Source: Candidatus Palauibacter soopunensis (GTDB lineage Bacteria > Gemmatimonadota > Gemmatimonadetes > Palauibacterales > Palauibacteraceae). Taken from it: DNA of 64,000 bases. The DNA lies in assembly GCF_947581735.1 (NCBI RefSeq), contig NZ_CANPVT010000040.1, positions 1-64,000 of the forward strand, written 5' to 3'. Shown piece by piece: positions 33,742 through 42,635 of this stretch (position 1 is the stretch's first letter; each line of letters opens with the position of its first letter). Under the pieces are notes generated by a model. That model made no database searches. It was not told where the DNA came from and worked only from the letters and a program-made list of their open reading frames with translations. The translations under genes were made by a program, and so were the position numbers.

Positions 33742-35563
33742 CGTCGGGGTCGAAGCGCACGCCCTCGGCCCCGGCGGCACCCGGAATTCGCAGCGTCGCC
33801 TCCCGCGCATCGACGCGCACGCTCGCCCGGCGGCCGTCGGCCCCGCCGCCCTCGACCTCGAAGTCGAGATCGAGCGTGAACACCGGCCACTCCGCCGGTT
33901 GCGCCTGACGGATCGAGAGCACGAGATCCTCCGCCTCCGGGCCCCATTCCACCTCGAGCCGCGGGTGCCCGGGGCCGTGGACCCATTGGTCGAAGAACCA
34001 GCCCAGTTCGCGGCCCGAGGCCCGCTCGAACGCCGCCCGCACGTCGTCGGTGAGGGCCACGCGATGGAGGTGACCGGCGTAGTAGTCCCGGATCCCGCGG
34101 AAGAACGCCTCGTCCCCCACGTGATGTCGCAGCATGTGGAGGACCCAGGCGCCCTTCTGGTAGTTGTTCCGGTTCAACAGGTCGAAGAGCTGGTTCGAAC
34201 TGGAGTCGACGATCGCCTGTCCCACCACGTCGGACCCCACCGCGACCTCGCGGCTCGCACCCATGAGCGCGCGGAAGGCGTCGACCCCGTCCCGGGCCTC
34301 GAAATAGAGCGGGCCGAAGTAGCTGGCGAAGCCCTCGCTGATCCAGAGGTGACTCCAGGACGCCGGGCTCACCGCGTCCCCGAACCACTGGTGCGCGGTC
34401 TCGTGGGCGATGACCCCCTCGCCCATGCGGCGCTCCTCCCAGGCGCCCCGCCCGTAGAAGATCGCGCTCGAGTTCTCCATGCCCCCGAAGCGGGTCGACG
34501 ACTCCACATGGGCGAGCTTCTCATAGGGATAGGGCCCGATCAGCTCGCTGTAGAAGTCGAGCATGTCCGGCGCGCGCGAGAAACGCTGCGCCCCGTAGTC
34601 GCCATCGCCCGCCAGCGCCCACACGGACACGGCCGCGCAGGCTTCCCCTCCTCCTTGGGGGCGAGGCGCCGCGGGGGAGAGCCCGCAGCCCGCCGCGCCG
34701 AGGGGGCGACGCTCGAAGCGGGCCATCCCCACGACCATCGTATAGGAGGGGATCGGCGCGCCGGGATCCGTCTCCCAGGTCCACACGGTCCCGCCCTCCG
34801 CCCCCGGACGCGTCTCCACGAGACGTCCGTTGGCGATGACCTCGAATCCCTCCGGCGCCAGTACCTCGAAGCGGGCGGTGGCCTTGTCCAGAGGGTGGTC
34901 GTTGGAAGGGAACCACCACCGGGCGCGGTTCGGCCAGTTGTCCGCGAACACGGCCGGCTCGCCGTTGCGGTCCTCGCCGAAGAAAAGGCCGTTCTCCGGC
35001 GCGCCTCCGTATTCGATGCGGATCTCGCGCTCCACCTCGGCGGCGGACGGCTCGAACGGGCCTACCGTGAGCACCGAGCCGCCCCGTCCGAACTCGACGG
35101 TGCGGCCATCCATCGTCACGGACGCGACGTCCAGCCCGATGAAGTCGAGGTCCACCCGGTCCGCACCGGCGGCGAGGTCGCCGCGAAGCGTCGCCACGGC
35201 GCCGAACGCGCCCGAGGCGGGGCGCGAGAGGTCGAGTTCGAGCCGATAGTGCGCGATATCGAAGCCGGCGCGATCCGCCGGGCGCCGGAGTTCGATCCCC
35301 GGTTCGGGGGCCACCGAGGCGGCATCGAGCGTCGCCTGCTCCGCCGGAATCCGCGGCGGGCGCGGTCCCTCCGGGGCCGGCCGACAGCCGGTCGACAGGC
35401 CCGGCAGGAGGCACAGGGCGAGCGCGGCGCGGCGGAGCTTCGCCCCTGCGGACCCCCCTCCGTCTTGCGAAGCGACTTCCCGCGCCCCACCGTGGCGGCG
35501 CATGCTCCGTCGGGCGAAGACCCGACGTCTGTCCGATTCCATGGCGAAACGAAGTCTGGTCAT
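33704..35563 (-). CDS. M1-family metallo-aminopeptidase, predicted lipoprotein
   Basis: Zinc aminopeptidase, predicted exported and lipid-anchored: a hydrophobic run ALALCLLPG is followed by LSTGC. Catalytic signatures are intact: exopeptidase motif GGMENSS near residue 364 and HETAHQWFGD near 387 with the third zinc ligand in WISEGFASYF. A 15-20 residue Gly/Pro/Ala-rich insertion (AAGCGLSPAAPRPQGGG) interrupts the N-terminal beta domain before VSVWAL. ATG 35563 gives an unusually long n-region before the lipobox; ATG 35503 would shorten it but has a poorer ribosome site. It faces lysA tail-to-tail. Confidence 0.9.
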   Translation of the reverse strand: MTRLRFAMESDRRRVFARRSMRRHGGAREVASQDGGGSAGAKLRRAALALCLLPGLSTGCRPAPEGPRPPRIPAEQATLDAASVAPEPGIELRRPADRAGFDIAHYRLELDLSRPASGAFGAVATLRGDLAAGADRVDLDFIGLDVASVTMDGRTVEFGRGGSVLTVGPFEPSAAEVEREIRIEYGGAPENGLFFGEDRNGEPAVFADNWPNRARWWFPSNDHPLDKATARFEVLAPEGFEVIANGRLVETRPGAEGGTVWTWETDPGAPIPSYTMVVGMARFERRPLGAAGCGLSPAAPRPQGGGEACAAVSVWALAGDGDYGAQRFSRAPDMLDFYSELIGPYPYEKLAHVESSTRFGGMENSSAIFYGRGAWEERRMGEGVIAHETAHQWFGDAVSPASWSHLWISEGFASYFGPLYFEARDGVDAFRALMGASREVAVGSDVVGQAIVDSSSNQLFDLLNRNNYQKGAWVLHMLRHHVGDEAFFRGIRDYYAGHLHRVALTDDVRAAFERASGRELGWFFDQWVHGPGHPRLEVEWGPEAEDLVLSIRQAQPAEWPVFTLDLDFEVEGGGADGRRASVRVDAREATLRIPGAAGAEGVRFDPDVSVLATAELRRR

Positions 35564-35641
35564 CCTGCCCGCTCCCAAAAAAACGCTCGCCTGCCCGGCG
35601 GTCCGCCCGCCGCGCCCCGCGACTCATGAGACGGTACGCAC

Positions 35642-36862
35642 GTGAGTGACGAAGGGCACCCCTTCGCCCAACTCGGTCTCTCCCCCGATCTCGTCGAGGC
35701 GGTGGAAAGGGCGGGCTACGTCGAGCCCACCGGGATTCAGCGCCAGGCGATCCCCGCCATCCTCGCCGGCCGCGACGTTCTCGGCACGGCCCACACGGGC
35801 ACCGGCAAGACGGCGGCCTTCACCCTGCCGGCAGTGCAGCGGCTTGCGGCCACGGAGTCATCCACCGCCCCGCGGGGCCTCGTCATCACGCCGACCCGCG
35901 AACTGGCGCAGCAGGTCGAGGCGGCGGTCACGACCTACGGCGCCGCGTCCTCCATCGAGTCCGTCGTCGTCCACGGCGGCACCCCGCTGGGGCCCGAGCA
36001 GGCGGAACTCTCGTTCGGGTGCGACGTGCTCGTCGCCACGCCGGGCCGGTTGCTCGACCACATCAAGCGCGGAAACGCGGACCTGTCCCGCGTCGAGGTT
36101 CTCGTGCTCGACGAAGCCGACCGCATGCTCGACATGGGGTTCATCGACGATGTGAAGGAGATCGTTCGGCACACGCCGGACGACCGGCAGACGCTTCTCT
36201 TCTCGGCGACGATGCCGAACGGCGTCCGCTGGCTCGCCCATCAACTGATGACCGACCCGGAAGAGGTACAGGTGGGCCGGGAGACGGCGGCGGAGGGGAT
36301 CCGCCAGGTCCTCCACCCAGTGGACTGGTCACAGAAGCACGCCCTCCTGCACCACCTGCTCGGCGAGTGGCCGGAGGGGCAGGTGCTCGTCTTCACGCGC
36401 ACGCGGGTAACGGCGACCTACCTCGCCGACTATCTGCGGTCGCACGACGTCGCGGTGGCGGGGCTGCACGGCGGCAAGCACCAGGACCAGCGCGACAAGG
36501 CGCTGCGCCGCTTCCGCGAAGGCTCGATCCGGGTCCTCGTCGCCACCAACGTGGCCGCGCGAGGTCTGGATATCCGCGGCATCCGCCATGTCGTGAACTT
36601 CGACGTGCCCGAAGACCCCAGAGACTACGTGCACCGCGTCGGCCGCACCGCGCGCGGCGACGACACCGGCGACGCCATCACGCTCATGGCGTCGAGCGAC
36701 TGGGTCGAGATCAGAGCGATCGAACGCCTCCTGGGCGACACGATCGAGCGCCGCGTCGTTCCCGGCTTCGAACCCGAGGTGGAGCCGCCGCCCCCGGAGG
36801 AGTCGGAGGTCGAGCGCCCCGAGCCCACCGCTCTGAGGCGCGGGATCCGACGCCGGCGCTAA
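35642..36862 (+). CDS. DEAD-box ATP-dependent RNA helicase, RhlE-like
   Basis: 406 aa with the full helicase core: Q motif TGIQRQAIP near 30, Walker A AHTGTGKT near 51, PTRELAQQ, TPGRLLDH, DEAD near 158, SAT near 188, VLVATNVAARGLDIRG and HRVGRTAR. The short C-terminal tail is acidic and Pro-rich and ends in RRGIRRRR, as in RhlE-type helicases; there is no DbpA-type RNA-binding domain. The start is GTG 35642. It is divergent from the M1 gene with about 78 bases between. Confidence 0.95.
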   Translation: MSDEGHPFAQLGLSPDLVEAVERAGYVEPTGIQRQAIPAILAGRDVLGTAHTGTGKTAAFTLPAVQRLAATESSTAPRGLVITPTRELAQQVEAAVTTYGAASSIESVVVHGGTPLGPEQAELSFGCDVLVATPGRLLDHIKRGNADLSRVEVLVLDEADRMLDMGFIDDVKEIVRHTPDDRQTLLFSATMPNGVRWLAHQLMTDPEEVQVGRETAAEGIRQVLHPVDWSQKHALLHHLLGEWPEGQVLVFTRTRVTATYLADYLRSHDVAVAGLHGGKHQDQRDKALRRFREGSIRVLVATNVAARGLDIRGIRHVVNFDVPEDPRDYVHRVGRTARGDDTGDAITLMASSDWVEIRAIERLLGDTIERRVVPGFEPEVEPPPPEESEVERPEPTALRRGIRRRR

Positions 36863-36958
36863 CAGCCCGGCCTGCCAGCTTCGGTCCGGCTTTCGCCGCG
36901 CGCATGGCGGGGTCCATATTCGGCTGTCGGCTCGCTCGGTCCCTACCCGGAGGATTCC

Positions 36959-38866
36959 ATGAAGTCTGTCGCTTTCGGCTCCCGCTCTCCCCGCCACGTC
37001 GTGACGCCCCGCGTCGCGCTCGCGGCCCTGCTGCTCCTGGCTCTGCCCCCGGTCGTCGAAGCCCAGCGCACGGCCAAGCCGGTCCTGCACGGGCGCCACT
37101 GGATGGCGATCACCGGCAAGCCGCTCGGCGCCACCGCCGGGGCGCGCATGTTCCACCAGGGCGGAAACGCGGTCGACGCGGCTGCCGCCATGCTCGCCGC
37201 GACGTCCACCATGTGGGATGTGCTCTCATGGGGAGGTGAGACGCAGGCGCTCATCTATCATCCGGGAGAAGGGCGCGTCATCGGCGTCAACGCGCTCGGC
37301 GTGGCGCCGACCGGCGCGACCCCCGACCACTACCGCGCGGAGGGCCACGACAACTTCCCGCCCGAGACCGGCCCGCTGTCGGCCGTGACACCCGGCACGC
37401 CCGGCGGGCTCATGACGATGCTCGCCGAATGGGGCCGGCTGAGCCTCGCCGACGTGCTTCAGCCCTCGATCGAGATGGCGGGCGGATACCCGATCGAAGC
37501 GGACGCGGCGCGCCGTATCCGGAATACGGTCGACGAGATTCGGCAGTGGCCGTCGTCCATGGAGGTCTACTTCACCCACCCGGACGACGCGGAGAACCCG
37601 GGCCCGCGGGAAGGCGAGATCTTCCGGCAGCCAGGCCTCAAGCGGACGCTCGAACGCCTCGTGGAAGCCGAAGCCGAGGCGCTGGCGGGAGGCGCCGGCC
37701 GCAAGGAGGCGATCTACGCCGCGTACGACGCCTTCTACCGGGGCGACATCGCAGCGGACTTCGTCGCGGGCGCTCAGGCGGCCGGCGCGCTCATCACGAT
37801 GGAGGACATGGCGAGCTGGCAGGTCTACCTGGAGGAACCCGTCACCGCCAACTACAAGGGGATCGACGTCTACAAGCTCACGACCTGGGTCCAGGGGCCC
37901 GTGATGCTGCAGGCGCTCAACATGGCCGAGCAGCTCGACCTCAAGGCCATGGGATACAACAGCGCGAACTATCTCCACGCCCTCTACCAGGTGATGAACC
38001 TCTCCTTCGCCGACCGCGACTTCTATTACGGGGACCCCTACTTCCCGCCCGCGGAGCCGATCGAGGGGCTCCTCTCGAAGGACTACGCGAGGGCCCGGCT
38101 CGAGACCATCGACTGGGACCGGAACGATCCGAACGCGGGGCCCGGCGATCCCTATCCCTTCCAGGGCGAGGAGAACCCCTTCGCCGACCTGCTCGAGCGC
38201 TGGGGGACGCGGGCCGAAGTCACGACGGAGCAGGGCGTCGAACTGTCGCTGGATGACCACGCGGCGCTCGACGAAGACTTCTATCTGGGCACGACCTCCG
38301 TGCAGGCGGCGGATGCCGAGGGCTGGGTCGTCTCCATCACGCCCTCCGGCGGATGGATCCCCGCCGTCGTCGCCGGGGAGACCGGGATCGGGCTCTCGCA
38401 GCGGGCCCAGAGCTTCGTCCTCGACGAGGCGGACAACCCGTACAACGTCATCGAGCCCGGAAAGCGCCCCCGCGCCACGCTCACGCCGGGCATGGCGCTC
38501 AAGGACGGCCGTCCCTTCCTCTCCTTCGCCGTCCAGGGCGGCGACGGACAGGACCAGAATCTGCTCCAGTTCTTCCTCAACGTCGTCGAGTGGGACATGA
38601 ACGTGCAGCAGGCGGTCGAGGCGCCGAACATGAACAGCTTCCAGATGCGCGGTTCGTTCGGCCAGCACGAGACGCGCCCGGGACGGATGCTGCTGCAGGA
38701 CGCGACGCCGCCCTGGATCCGCTCCGCCCTGGAGTCGATGGGATACGACCTGACCTTCTCGGAGCGCACGTCCGGGCCGATCAACGCGATCTTCTTCGAC
38801 TGGGAGAACGATGCCTTCTGGGGCGGCTCGAGCCACCACGGCGACGACTACGGCATCGCCTGGTGA
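36959..38866 (+). CDS. Gamma-glutamyltransferase family protein, exported
   Basis: Ntn-hydrolase that cleaves gamma-glutamyl bonds (glutathione and related peptides). The 635-aa precursor has a signal peptide ending near VVEAQ (residue 36). GGNAVDAAAAMLA near 68 and SAVTPGTPGGLMT near 141 are typical of the large subunit. The autocatalytic threonine is expected in LGTTSVQAADAEGW near residue 443; the family usually has TTH-x-S-V here, so the His is missing. SITPSGG and PRATLTPGMAL follow. GGAGG precedes the ATG. Confidence 0.9.
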   Translation: MKSVAFGSRSPRHVVTPRVALAALLLLALPPVVEAQRTAKPVLHGRHWMAITGKPLGATAGARMFHQGGNAVDAAAAMLAATSTMWDVLSWGGETQALIYHPGEGRVIGVNALGVAPTGATPDHYRAEGHDNFPPETGPLSAVTPGTPGGLMTMLAEWGRLSLADVLQPSIEMAGGYPIEADAARRIRNTVDEIRQWPSSMEVYFTHPDDAENPGPREGEIFRQPGLKRTLERLVEAEAEALAGGAGRKEAIYAAYDAFYRGDIAADFVAGAQAAGALITMEDMASWQVYLEEPVTANYKGIDVYKLTTWVQGPVMLQALNMAEQLDLKAMGYNSANYLHALYQVMNLSFADRDFYYGDPYFPPAEPIEGLLSKDYARARLETIDWDRNDPNAGPGDPYPFQGEENPFADLLERWGTRAEVTTEQGVELSLDDHAALDEDFYLGTTSVQAADAEGWVVSITPSGGWIPAVVAGETGIGLSQRAQSFVLDEADNPYNVIEPGKRPRATLTPGMALKDGRPFLSFAVQGGDGQDQNLLQFFLNVVEWDMNVQQAVEAPNMNSFQMRGSFGQHETRPGRMLLQDATPPWIRSALESMGYDLTFSERTSGPINAIFFDWENDAFWGGSSHHGDDYGIAW

Positions 38867-38884
38867 CCGCTGGCTAGCGTGGCA

Positions 38885-40672
38885 CTATTCGCCGCGCTCC
38901 ATCACGTCGAACAGATCGTAGCGCCCCGGTGAACGGGTCCGGCCGCCCCGGCGGTCGGATCCGCCGCGCGGGCCGTCCCCTTCTCCGTCCGCGGGCCGGA
39001 GGTCGCCGGGGTCCGCGGGGCGCCGCAGGTGCCAGTCCGTCGCGCGCTGGTACGCCGCGATGACCGCGAGCAGGTGGTGCTCCGCGTAGGGTTCCGCGCC
39101 GAACATGCCCCCGATGGGTCTCGGGTATCCCGTCGACCCGGTCTCGAACCCGATCGGGAAGCCGATGAGCGGCAGCCCCACCATGTCGAAGGGGAAGGGC
39201 GCCGTCTGCGTCACCAGGTCGCAGCGGCCGAACACGTCGTCGAGGATCTCCCTCAGGAGGACGAGCCGGGCCCGCGAGCCGCGCACGTATTCCGCCGCGG
39301 GAAGGAGCAGCCCGTTGATCCATGGCGCGAGCGAGACGCCGAACTTCCTCACGTCATCGCGAAGGTGTTCGAGGAAGATCTCGGAGCGCTCCGGGAGCCG
39401 CACGTTGTTGAAGTTGAAGCTCGTCAGCGTCTCCCAGTGGGTGGGGAAGTCGAGTTCGACGATCTCCGCCCCCATCTCCTCGAGGGTCGCGAACATGTGC
39501 CGCCGCGCCTCGACCGTCGCCACTTCGCGGCGGTACGCCGCCTGCGTCCGCTCGCGCCGCGGGAACGAACTCCCGATGCGGTCGATGTCGGGGTCCGGGT
39601 CGGGCTCGGGATCCTCCGGCGGCTCGGGCTCGTCGAGAAAGCCCGGCAGGACGCCGATCCGCACCGCCCCCCCGCGCTCCGGATGCGTGAGCGCGGCGTC
39701 GTCCCCGCTCACCGCCCCCAGGTAGTCCGGGACCGGTGGGAGGCCGAGGGACCGGGGGTCCGCGGGGTCCGGCCCCGCCATGATCTGCAGCATCAGCGCG
39801 GCGTCGACCGCGTCCCTGGCGAGGGGGCCCGGGTGATCTCGCGTGTAGGTGAGAGGGAGGATGCCGTGCAGCGAGACCCGGCCCATCGTCGGCTTGATGC
39901 CCGTCAGGGCCTGCGCGTTCGAGGGGTTCGTAATCGAGCCGCCCGTCTGCGTCCCCGTGCTCGACGCGGCCATGCGCGCCGCGACCGCCGTCGCCGATCC
40001 GCTGGATGACCCGCCCGGGCTCACTTCGTCGTGGTGCGGAGCCCACGCGTTCGCCGTCGTACGCTCTCCGGTGGGGGTCGAGGCGGCCGTCGTCGCGAGC
40101 GGTCCCATCTGGGTCTTGCCGAGCAGGATCGCGCCCGCGTCGCGAAGCCGGGCCCACGAGGTCGCGTCGAAGTCCGGCACGAAGTCCTCGAAGATGAACG
40201 AGTTGGCCGTCGTGCGGACCCCGGCCGTGAAGTAGTTGTCCTTGATCGCGAGCGGTACCCCCGTCAGCGGCGCCCGCCCGCGCGTCCGGTCGGCGGCCCG
40301 GGCCGCCTCCAGCGCGGACTCGGAAACCACCGTGTTGAACGCCTGGTAGCGGGGGTCCCACCGCCCGATCCGCGCGAGATACGCCTCCACGAGTTCGACC
40401 GCGCCCACGCCGCCGTCACGAAGGAGTCGCGCCGCCTCCGCGAGCGTGAGTTCGGTCGGGTCCGCGGGTTGCGGACGGCCCGTCCGCGGCAGGTCCAGTT
40501 CGTCCACGCGCCCCGCCACGATCCGGCCGCCCGCCCCCGTCCCTCCCGAGGGTCGCATCCCGACGCCGGACCCCGTGTTCGAAATCGCGCCGAGGGTCGC
40601 GGGAGTCGCCATGGCCGTCGCGGTCAGCGCCGTCATCCGCTCGAGGAAGCGGCGCCGGTTCAGTTCACCCAC
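38885..40672 (-). CDS. Amidase-signature hydrolase with Tat signal
   Basis: 595 aa. The N terminus NRRRFLERMTALTATAMA has the twin-arginine pattern, so export as a folded protein is predicted. The amidase catalytic triad is present: Lys in LAIKDNYF near 148, the cis-Ser in TGGSITNPS near 243, and the nucleophile Ser in SPGGSSSGSATA near 217. Inserted Pro/Asp/Glu-rich sequence (PEPPEDPEPDPDPDID) lies near 350. The gene starts eight bases inside the end of the small upstream gene, which suggests a two-subunit product. Substrate unknown; GatA itself is unlikely because of the export signal. Confidence 0.9.
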   Translation of the reverse strand: MGELNRRRFLERMTALTATAMATPATLGAISNTGSGVGMRPSGGTGAGGRIVAGRVDELDLPRTGRPQPADPTELTLAEAARLLRDGGVGAVELVEAYLARIGRWDPRYQAFNTVVSESALEAARAADRTRGRAPLTGVPLAIKDNYFTAGVRTTANSFIFEDFVPDFDATSWARLRDAGAILLGKTQMGPLATTAASTPTGERTTANAWAPHHDEVSPGGSSSGSATAVAARMAASSTGTQTGGSITNPSNAQALTGIKPTMGRVSLHGILPLTYTRDHPGPLARDAVDAALMLQIMAGPDPADPRSLGLPPVPDYLGAVSGDDAALTHPERGGAVRIGVLPGFLDEPEPPEDPEPDPDPDIDRIGSSFPRRERTQAAYRREVATVEARRHMFATLEEMGAEIVELDFPTHWETLTSFNFNNVRLPERSEIFLEHLRDDVRKFGVSLAPWINGLLLPAAEYVRGSRARLVLLREILDDVFGRCDLVTQTAPFPFDMVGLPLIGFPIGFETGSTGYPRPIGGMFGAEPYAEHHLLAVIAAYQRATDWHLRRPADPGDLRPADGEGDGPRGGSDRRGGRTRSPGRYDLFDVMERGE

Positions 40673-40949
40673 GGTTCCACGCGGTCACTTCGGCGGGGTA
40701 GATGGCCGGCGGCGGCCCCAGGGGGTCGAACTCGAAGTCGGCGATCGCCCCGGGCGTCGACCTCAGGAAGCGCCGCGCGGACGCCAGGATGCGGCGTTGA
40801 TCCGCCGGCGCATCCTCGTCGTCGTCGGGAAGCACGGAGAGATCGACACCCGCGAGCGCGAGGCGCGTGCGGATGTACGCGTCGAGCTGCTCGTCCGTCA
40901 CCTCCTGTAACGACGCGACGGAACGTGGCGGCGAGGGTCGGCGGGCCAT
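40665..40949 (-). CDS. Small protein upstream of the Tat amidase, possible GatC/AtzG-like partner
   Basis: A 94-aa product starting at ATG 40949 with GGAGG upstream. It is predicted mostly helical (TDEQLDAYIRTRLALAGVDL, then DQRRILASARRFLRS) and ends with FDPLGPPPAIYPAEVTAW. A small helical protein with a Pro-rich extended tail that overlaps an amidase gene recalls GatC with GatA and AtzG with AtzE. It has no export signal of its own, so it would have to travel with the amidase through Tat or act on it before export. The family assignment is inference from context and pattern. Confidence 0.5.
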   Translation of the reverse strand: MARRPSPPRSVASLQEVTDEQLDAYIRTRLALAGVDLSVLPDDDEDAPADQRRILASARRFLRSTPGAIADFEFDPLGPPPAIYPAEVTAWNRG

Positions 40950-41335
40950 GGCGCCTCCGTTGGGGAGATGTTCGGAAGCATCATGGTGCCGGCGATCGCC
41001 GCGCGCCACCGGGGCGCTCCGTTCGGCGTGCGCCGCAGGGGTTTGCCGCGAACCCGAAGCCGCACTAACGTTCACGGAGACGGATGCAAGGCCATATTTC
41101 TTGAGCCAACAATTGCCCATAGAGTCTCCGATCCGGAGGCGGACGTCATGCCCTGCGGGGACGGCGGAAACCGATGGGAGGGGCCGAACCGTGTTGCGGA
41201 GGGCTTCAAGAAATCCCCTTGCATCTGATTCTACAGAGGGGGTGACCCACGGGTCGCCCCTTTTGCATCCCGGACGGGGCGCGGCGGCGCCCCGCATTCG
41301 TCCGGGGACATCCCGGAACACTCCTGGAGGAGGCC
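40950..41335. other. 386-base intergenic region before folE
   Basis: Contains no supported gene. It holds a strong plus-strand terminator-like hairpin at 41239-41264 that must end some short transcript starting in the region (a small RNA or a folE leader), and a motif CCCGCATTCGTCCGGGG at 41291-41307 that recurs exactly at 57593-57609. No THF or other known riboswitch pattern was recognised. Confidence 0.5.
41239..41264 (+). terminator. Intrinsic terminator-like hairpin 72 bases before folE
   Basis: GGGGTGAC (41239-41246) pairs with GTCGCCCC (41253-41260), one G-U pair, followed by TTTT. Its orientation means it acts on plus-strand transcripts, and the nearest plus-strand gene upstream ends at 38866. 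It is therefore either the end of an unannotated small RNA or an attenuator in a folE leader. Confidence 0.65.
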
Positions 41336-41896
41336 GTGAGCGAAGAGCGCCTGTCGCGTCTCGTCCGCGAACAGCTCGAGTTGCTCGGCGAGGACCCCGA
41401 CCGCGAGGGACTGGTCCGGACGCCGGCACGCGTGGCCGACGCCCTCGAGTTTCTGACCCGCGGCTACGGCCAGACCGTTGACGAGGTCATCGGGACGGCG
41501 ATCTTCGAGGAACCCCACGATTCGATGGTCATGGTCAAGGACATCGAAGTCTATTCGCTGTGCGAGCACCACATGCTCCCCTTCTTCGGCAAGGCGCACA
41601 TCGCGTACGTCCCTAACGGACGCATCATCGGGATCTCCAAGTTCCCCCGCATCGTCGACGTGTTCGCCCGCCGGCTTCAGCTTCAGGAGCGCCTGACCGA
41701 GGAGATCGCGCAGGCGATCGAGGACGCGCTCAACCCGCAGGGCGTCGGGGTGGTCGTGGAGGCCATTCACCTCTGCATGATGATGAGGGGTGTCGAGAAG
41801 CAGAACTCGAAGACGATCACGAGTGCGGTGCGCGGCCTGTTCCGGCGGGATCACCGGACGCGCGAGGAATTCCTCCGCCTGGCACACTCGCTCTAG
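41336..41896 (+). CDS. folE: GTP cyclohydrolase I
   Basis: First step of tetrahydrofolate synthesis. The 186-aa protein has the zinc and active-site motifs [12 protein letters not shown] near residue 74 and [14 protein letters not shown] near 142 (Cys, His, Cys ligands), plus [20 protein letters not shown]. It starts at GTG 41336 with GGAGGAGG upstream. It is 50 bases from the next gene and separated from folK by 16 kb. Confidence 0.96.
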   Translation: MSEERLSRLVREQLELLGEDPDREGLVRTPARVADALEFLTRGYGQTVDEVIGTAIFEEPHDSMVMVKDIEVYSLCEHHMLPFFGKAHIAYVPNGRIIGISKFPRIVDVFARRLQLQERLTEEIAQAIEDALNPQGVGVVVEAIHLCMMMRGVEKQNSKTITSAVRGLFRRDHRTREEFLRLAHSL

Positions 41897-41945
41897 CAGC
41901 CCGTGAGGCTGTGCGGGGCGGCGGGGGACGGTACGAGGCGGCGGC

Positions 41946-42635
41946 ATGTTTCTCGAACTGGCTGAGGTCCTGGACTGTCCCGACTGCGCGTCGTCGGCCG
42001 GGCTCGTCGCCTTCGTCGACCGGGCGGAGTCGCGTCGCGTGGTCGAGGGCCGGCTGGGCTGTCCCCTGTGCGAGATCGAGGTGCCCATCCGCGGCGGGAC
42101 GATGCGGTTCGATCTTTCCGATGCCGCGCGACGCGCCACGCCGAGCACCGGGACCGCGCGCCCCGCCGGGGCGGCCGCTCCGGAGGCGGCACTGCGCCTC
42201 GCGGCCCTGCTGGGCGTGAGCGACCGGGCCGGCATGGTGGTGCTCCTTGGCCCGCGACTTGCCGCGCACGCCCCTGCCATCGCCCGCCTCGGAGACCGTC
42301 TCGAGGTACTCGTCTGGCTGCCGGACCCCGGCGACGGTTCCGCCCCGGCCGCCGTGGGCGTCGAGGATCTCGTTGCCGGCGTCGATCCTCTCCTGGGCGC
42401 GGCGCCGCACCGCTGGCCGATCCGCTCCGGCGCACTGCACGGCATCGCGCTCGCCGCCCCCATGGCGCTCCAACTGTCCGAGATCACGCGCTGCGCGCGG
42501 CCCGGCGCGCGCCTCGTGGTGGAGAATCCGGCCCCCGCGGACCTCGACTCGCTCGCCACGTCGGAGTTCGCGGAAGTCGCCTCCGACGCCACCATCTGGG
42601 TCGGTGAACGCAGTCCGAAATTTGCCTCAGCTTGA
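41946..42635 (+). CDS. Zinc-ribbon protein with degenerate methyltransferase-like region
   Basis: 229 aa. The N terminus has two Cys pairs (CPDC near residue 11, CPLC near 39), the Trm112-like zinc-ribbon layout often fused to methyltransferases. The rest (residues ~70-225) reads like a shortened Rossmann methyltransferase: VVLLGPRLAAHAP in place of motif I, LPIRSGALHGIALA and ITRCARPGARLVVENP matching motifs after the SAM site. A GxGxG SAM motif is missing (LLGPRLAAH), so activity is doubtful. No family is assigned. Confidence 0.6.
   Translation: MFLELAEVLDCPDCASSAGLVAFVDRAESRRVVEGRLGCPLCEIEVPIRGGTMRFDLSDAARRATPSTGTARPAGAAAPEAALRLAALLGVSDRAGMVVLLGPRLAAHAPAIARLGDRLEVLVWLPDPGDGSAPAAVGVEDLVAGVDPLLGAAPHRWPIRSGALHGIALAAPMALQLSEITRCARPGARLVVENPAPADLDSLATSEFAEVASDATIWVGERSPKFASA

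Noticed and set aside
40955..41429. N-terminal extension of the small amidase-partner gene up to 41429
   Set aside because: The extension crosses the folE leader and terminator region and overlaps folE; ATG 40949 has a strong ribosome site.
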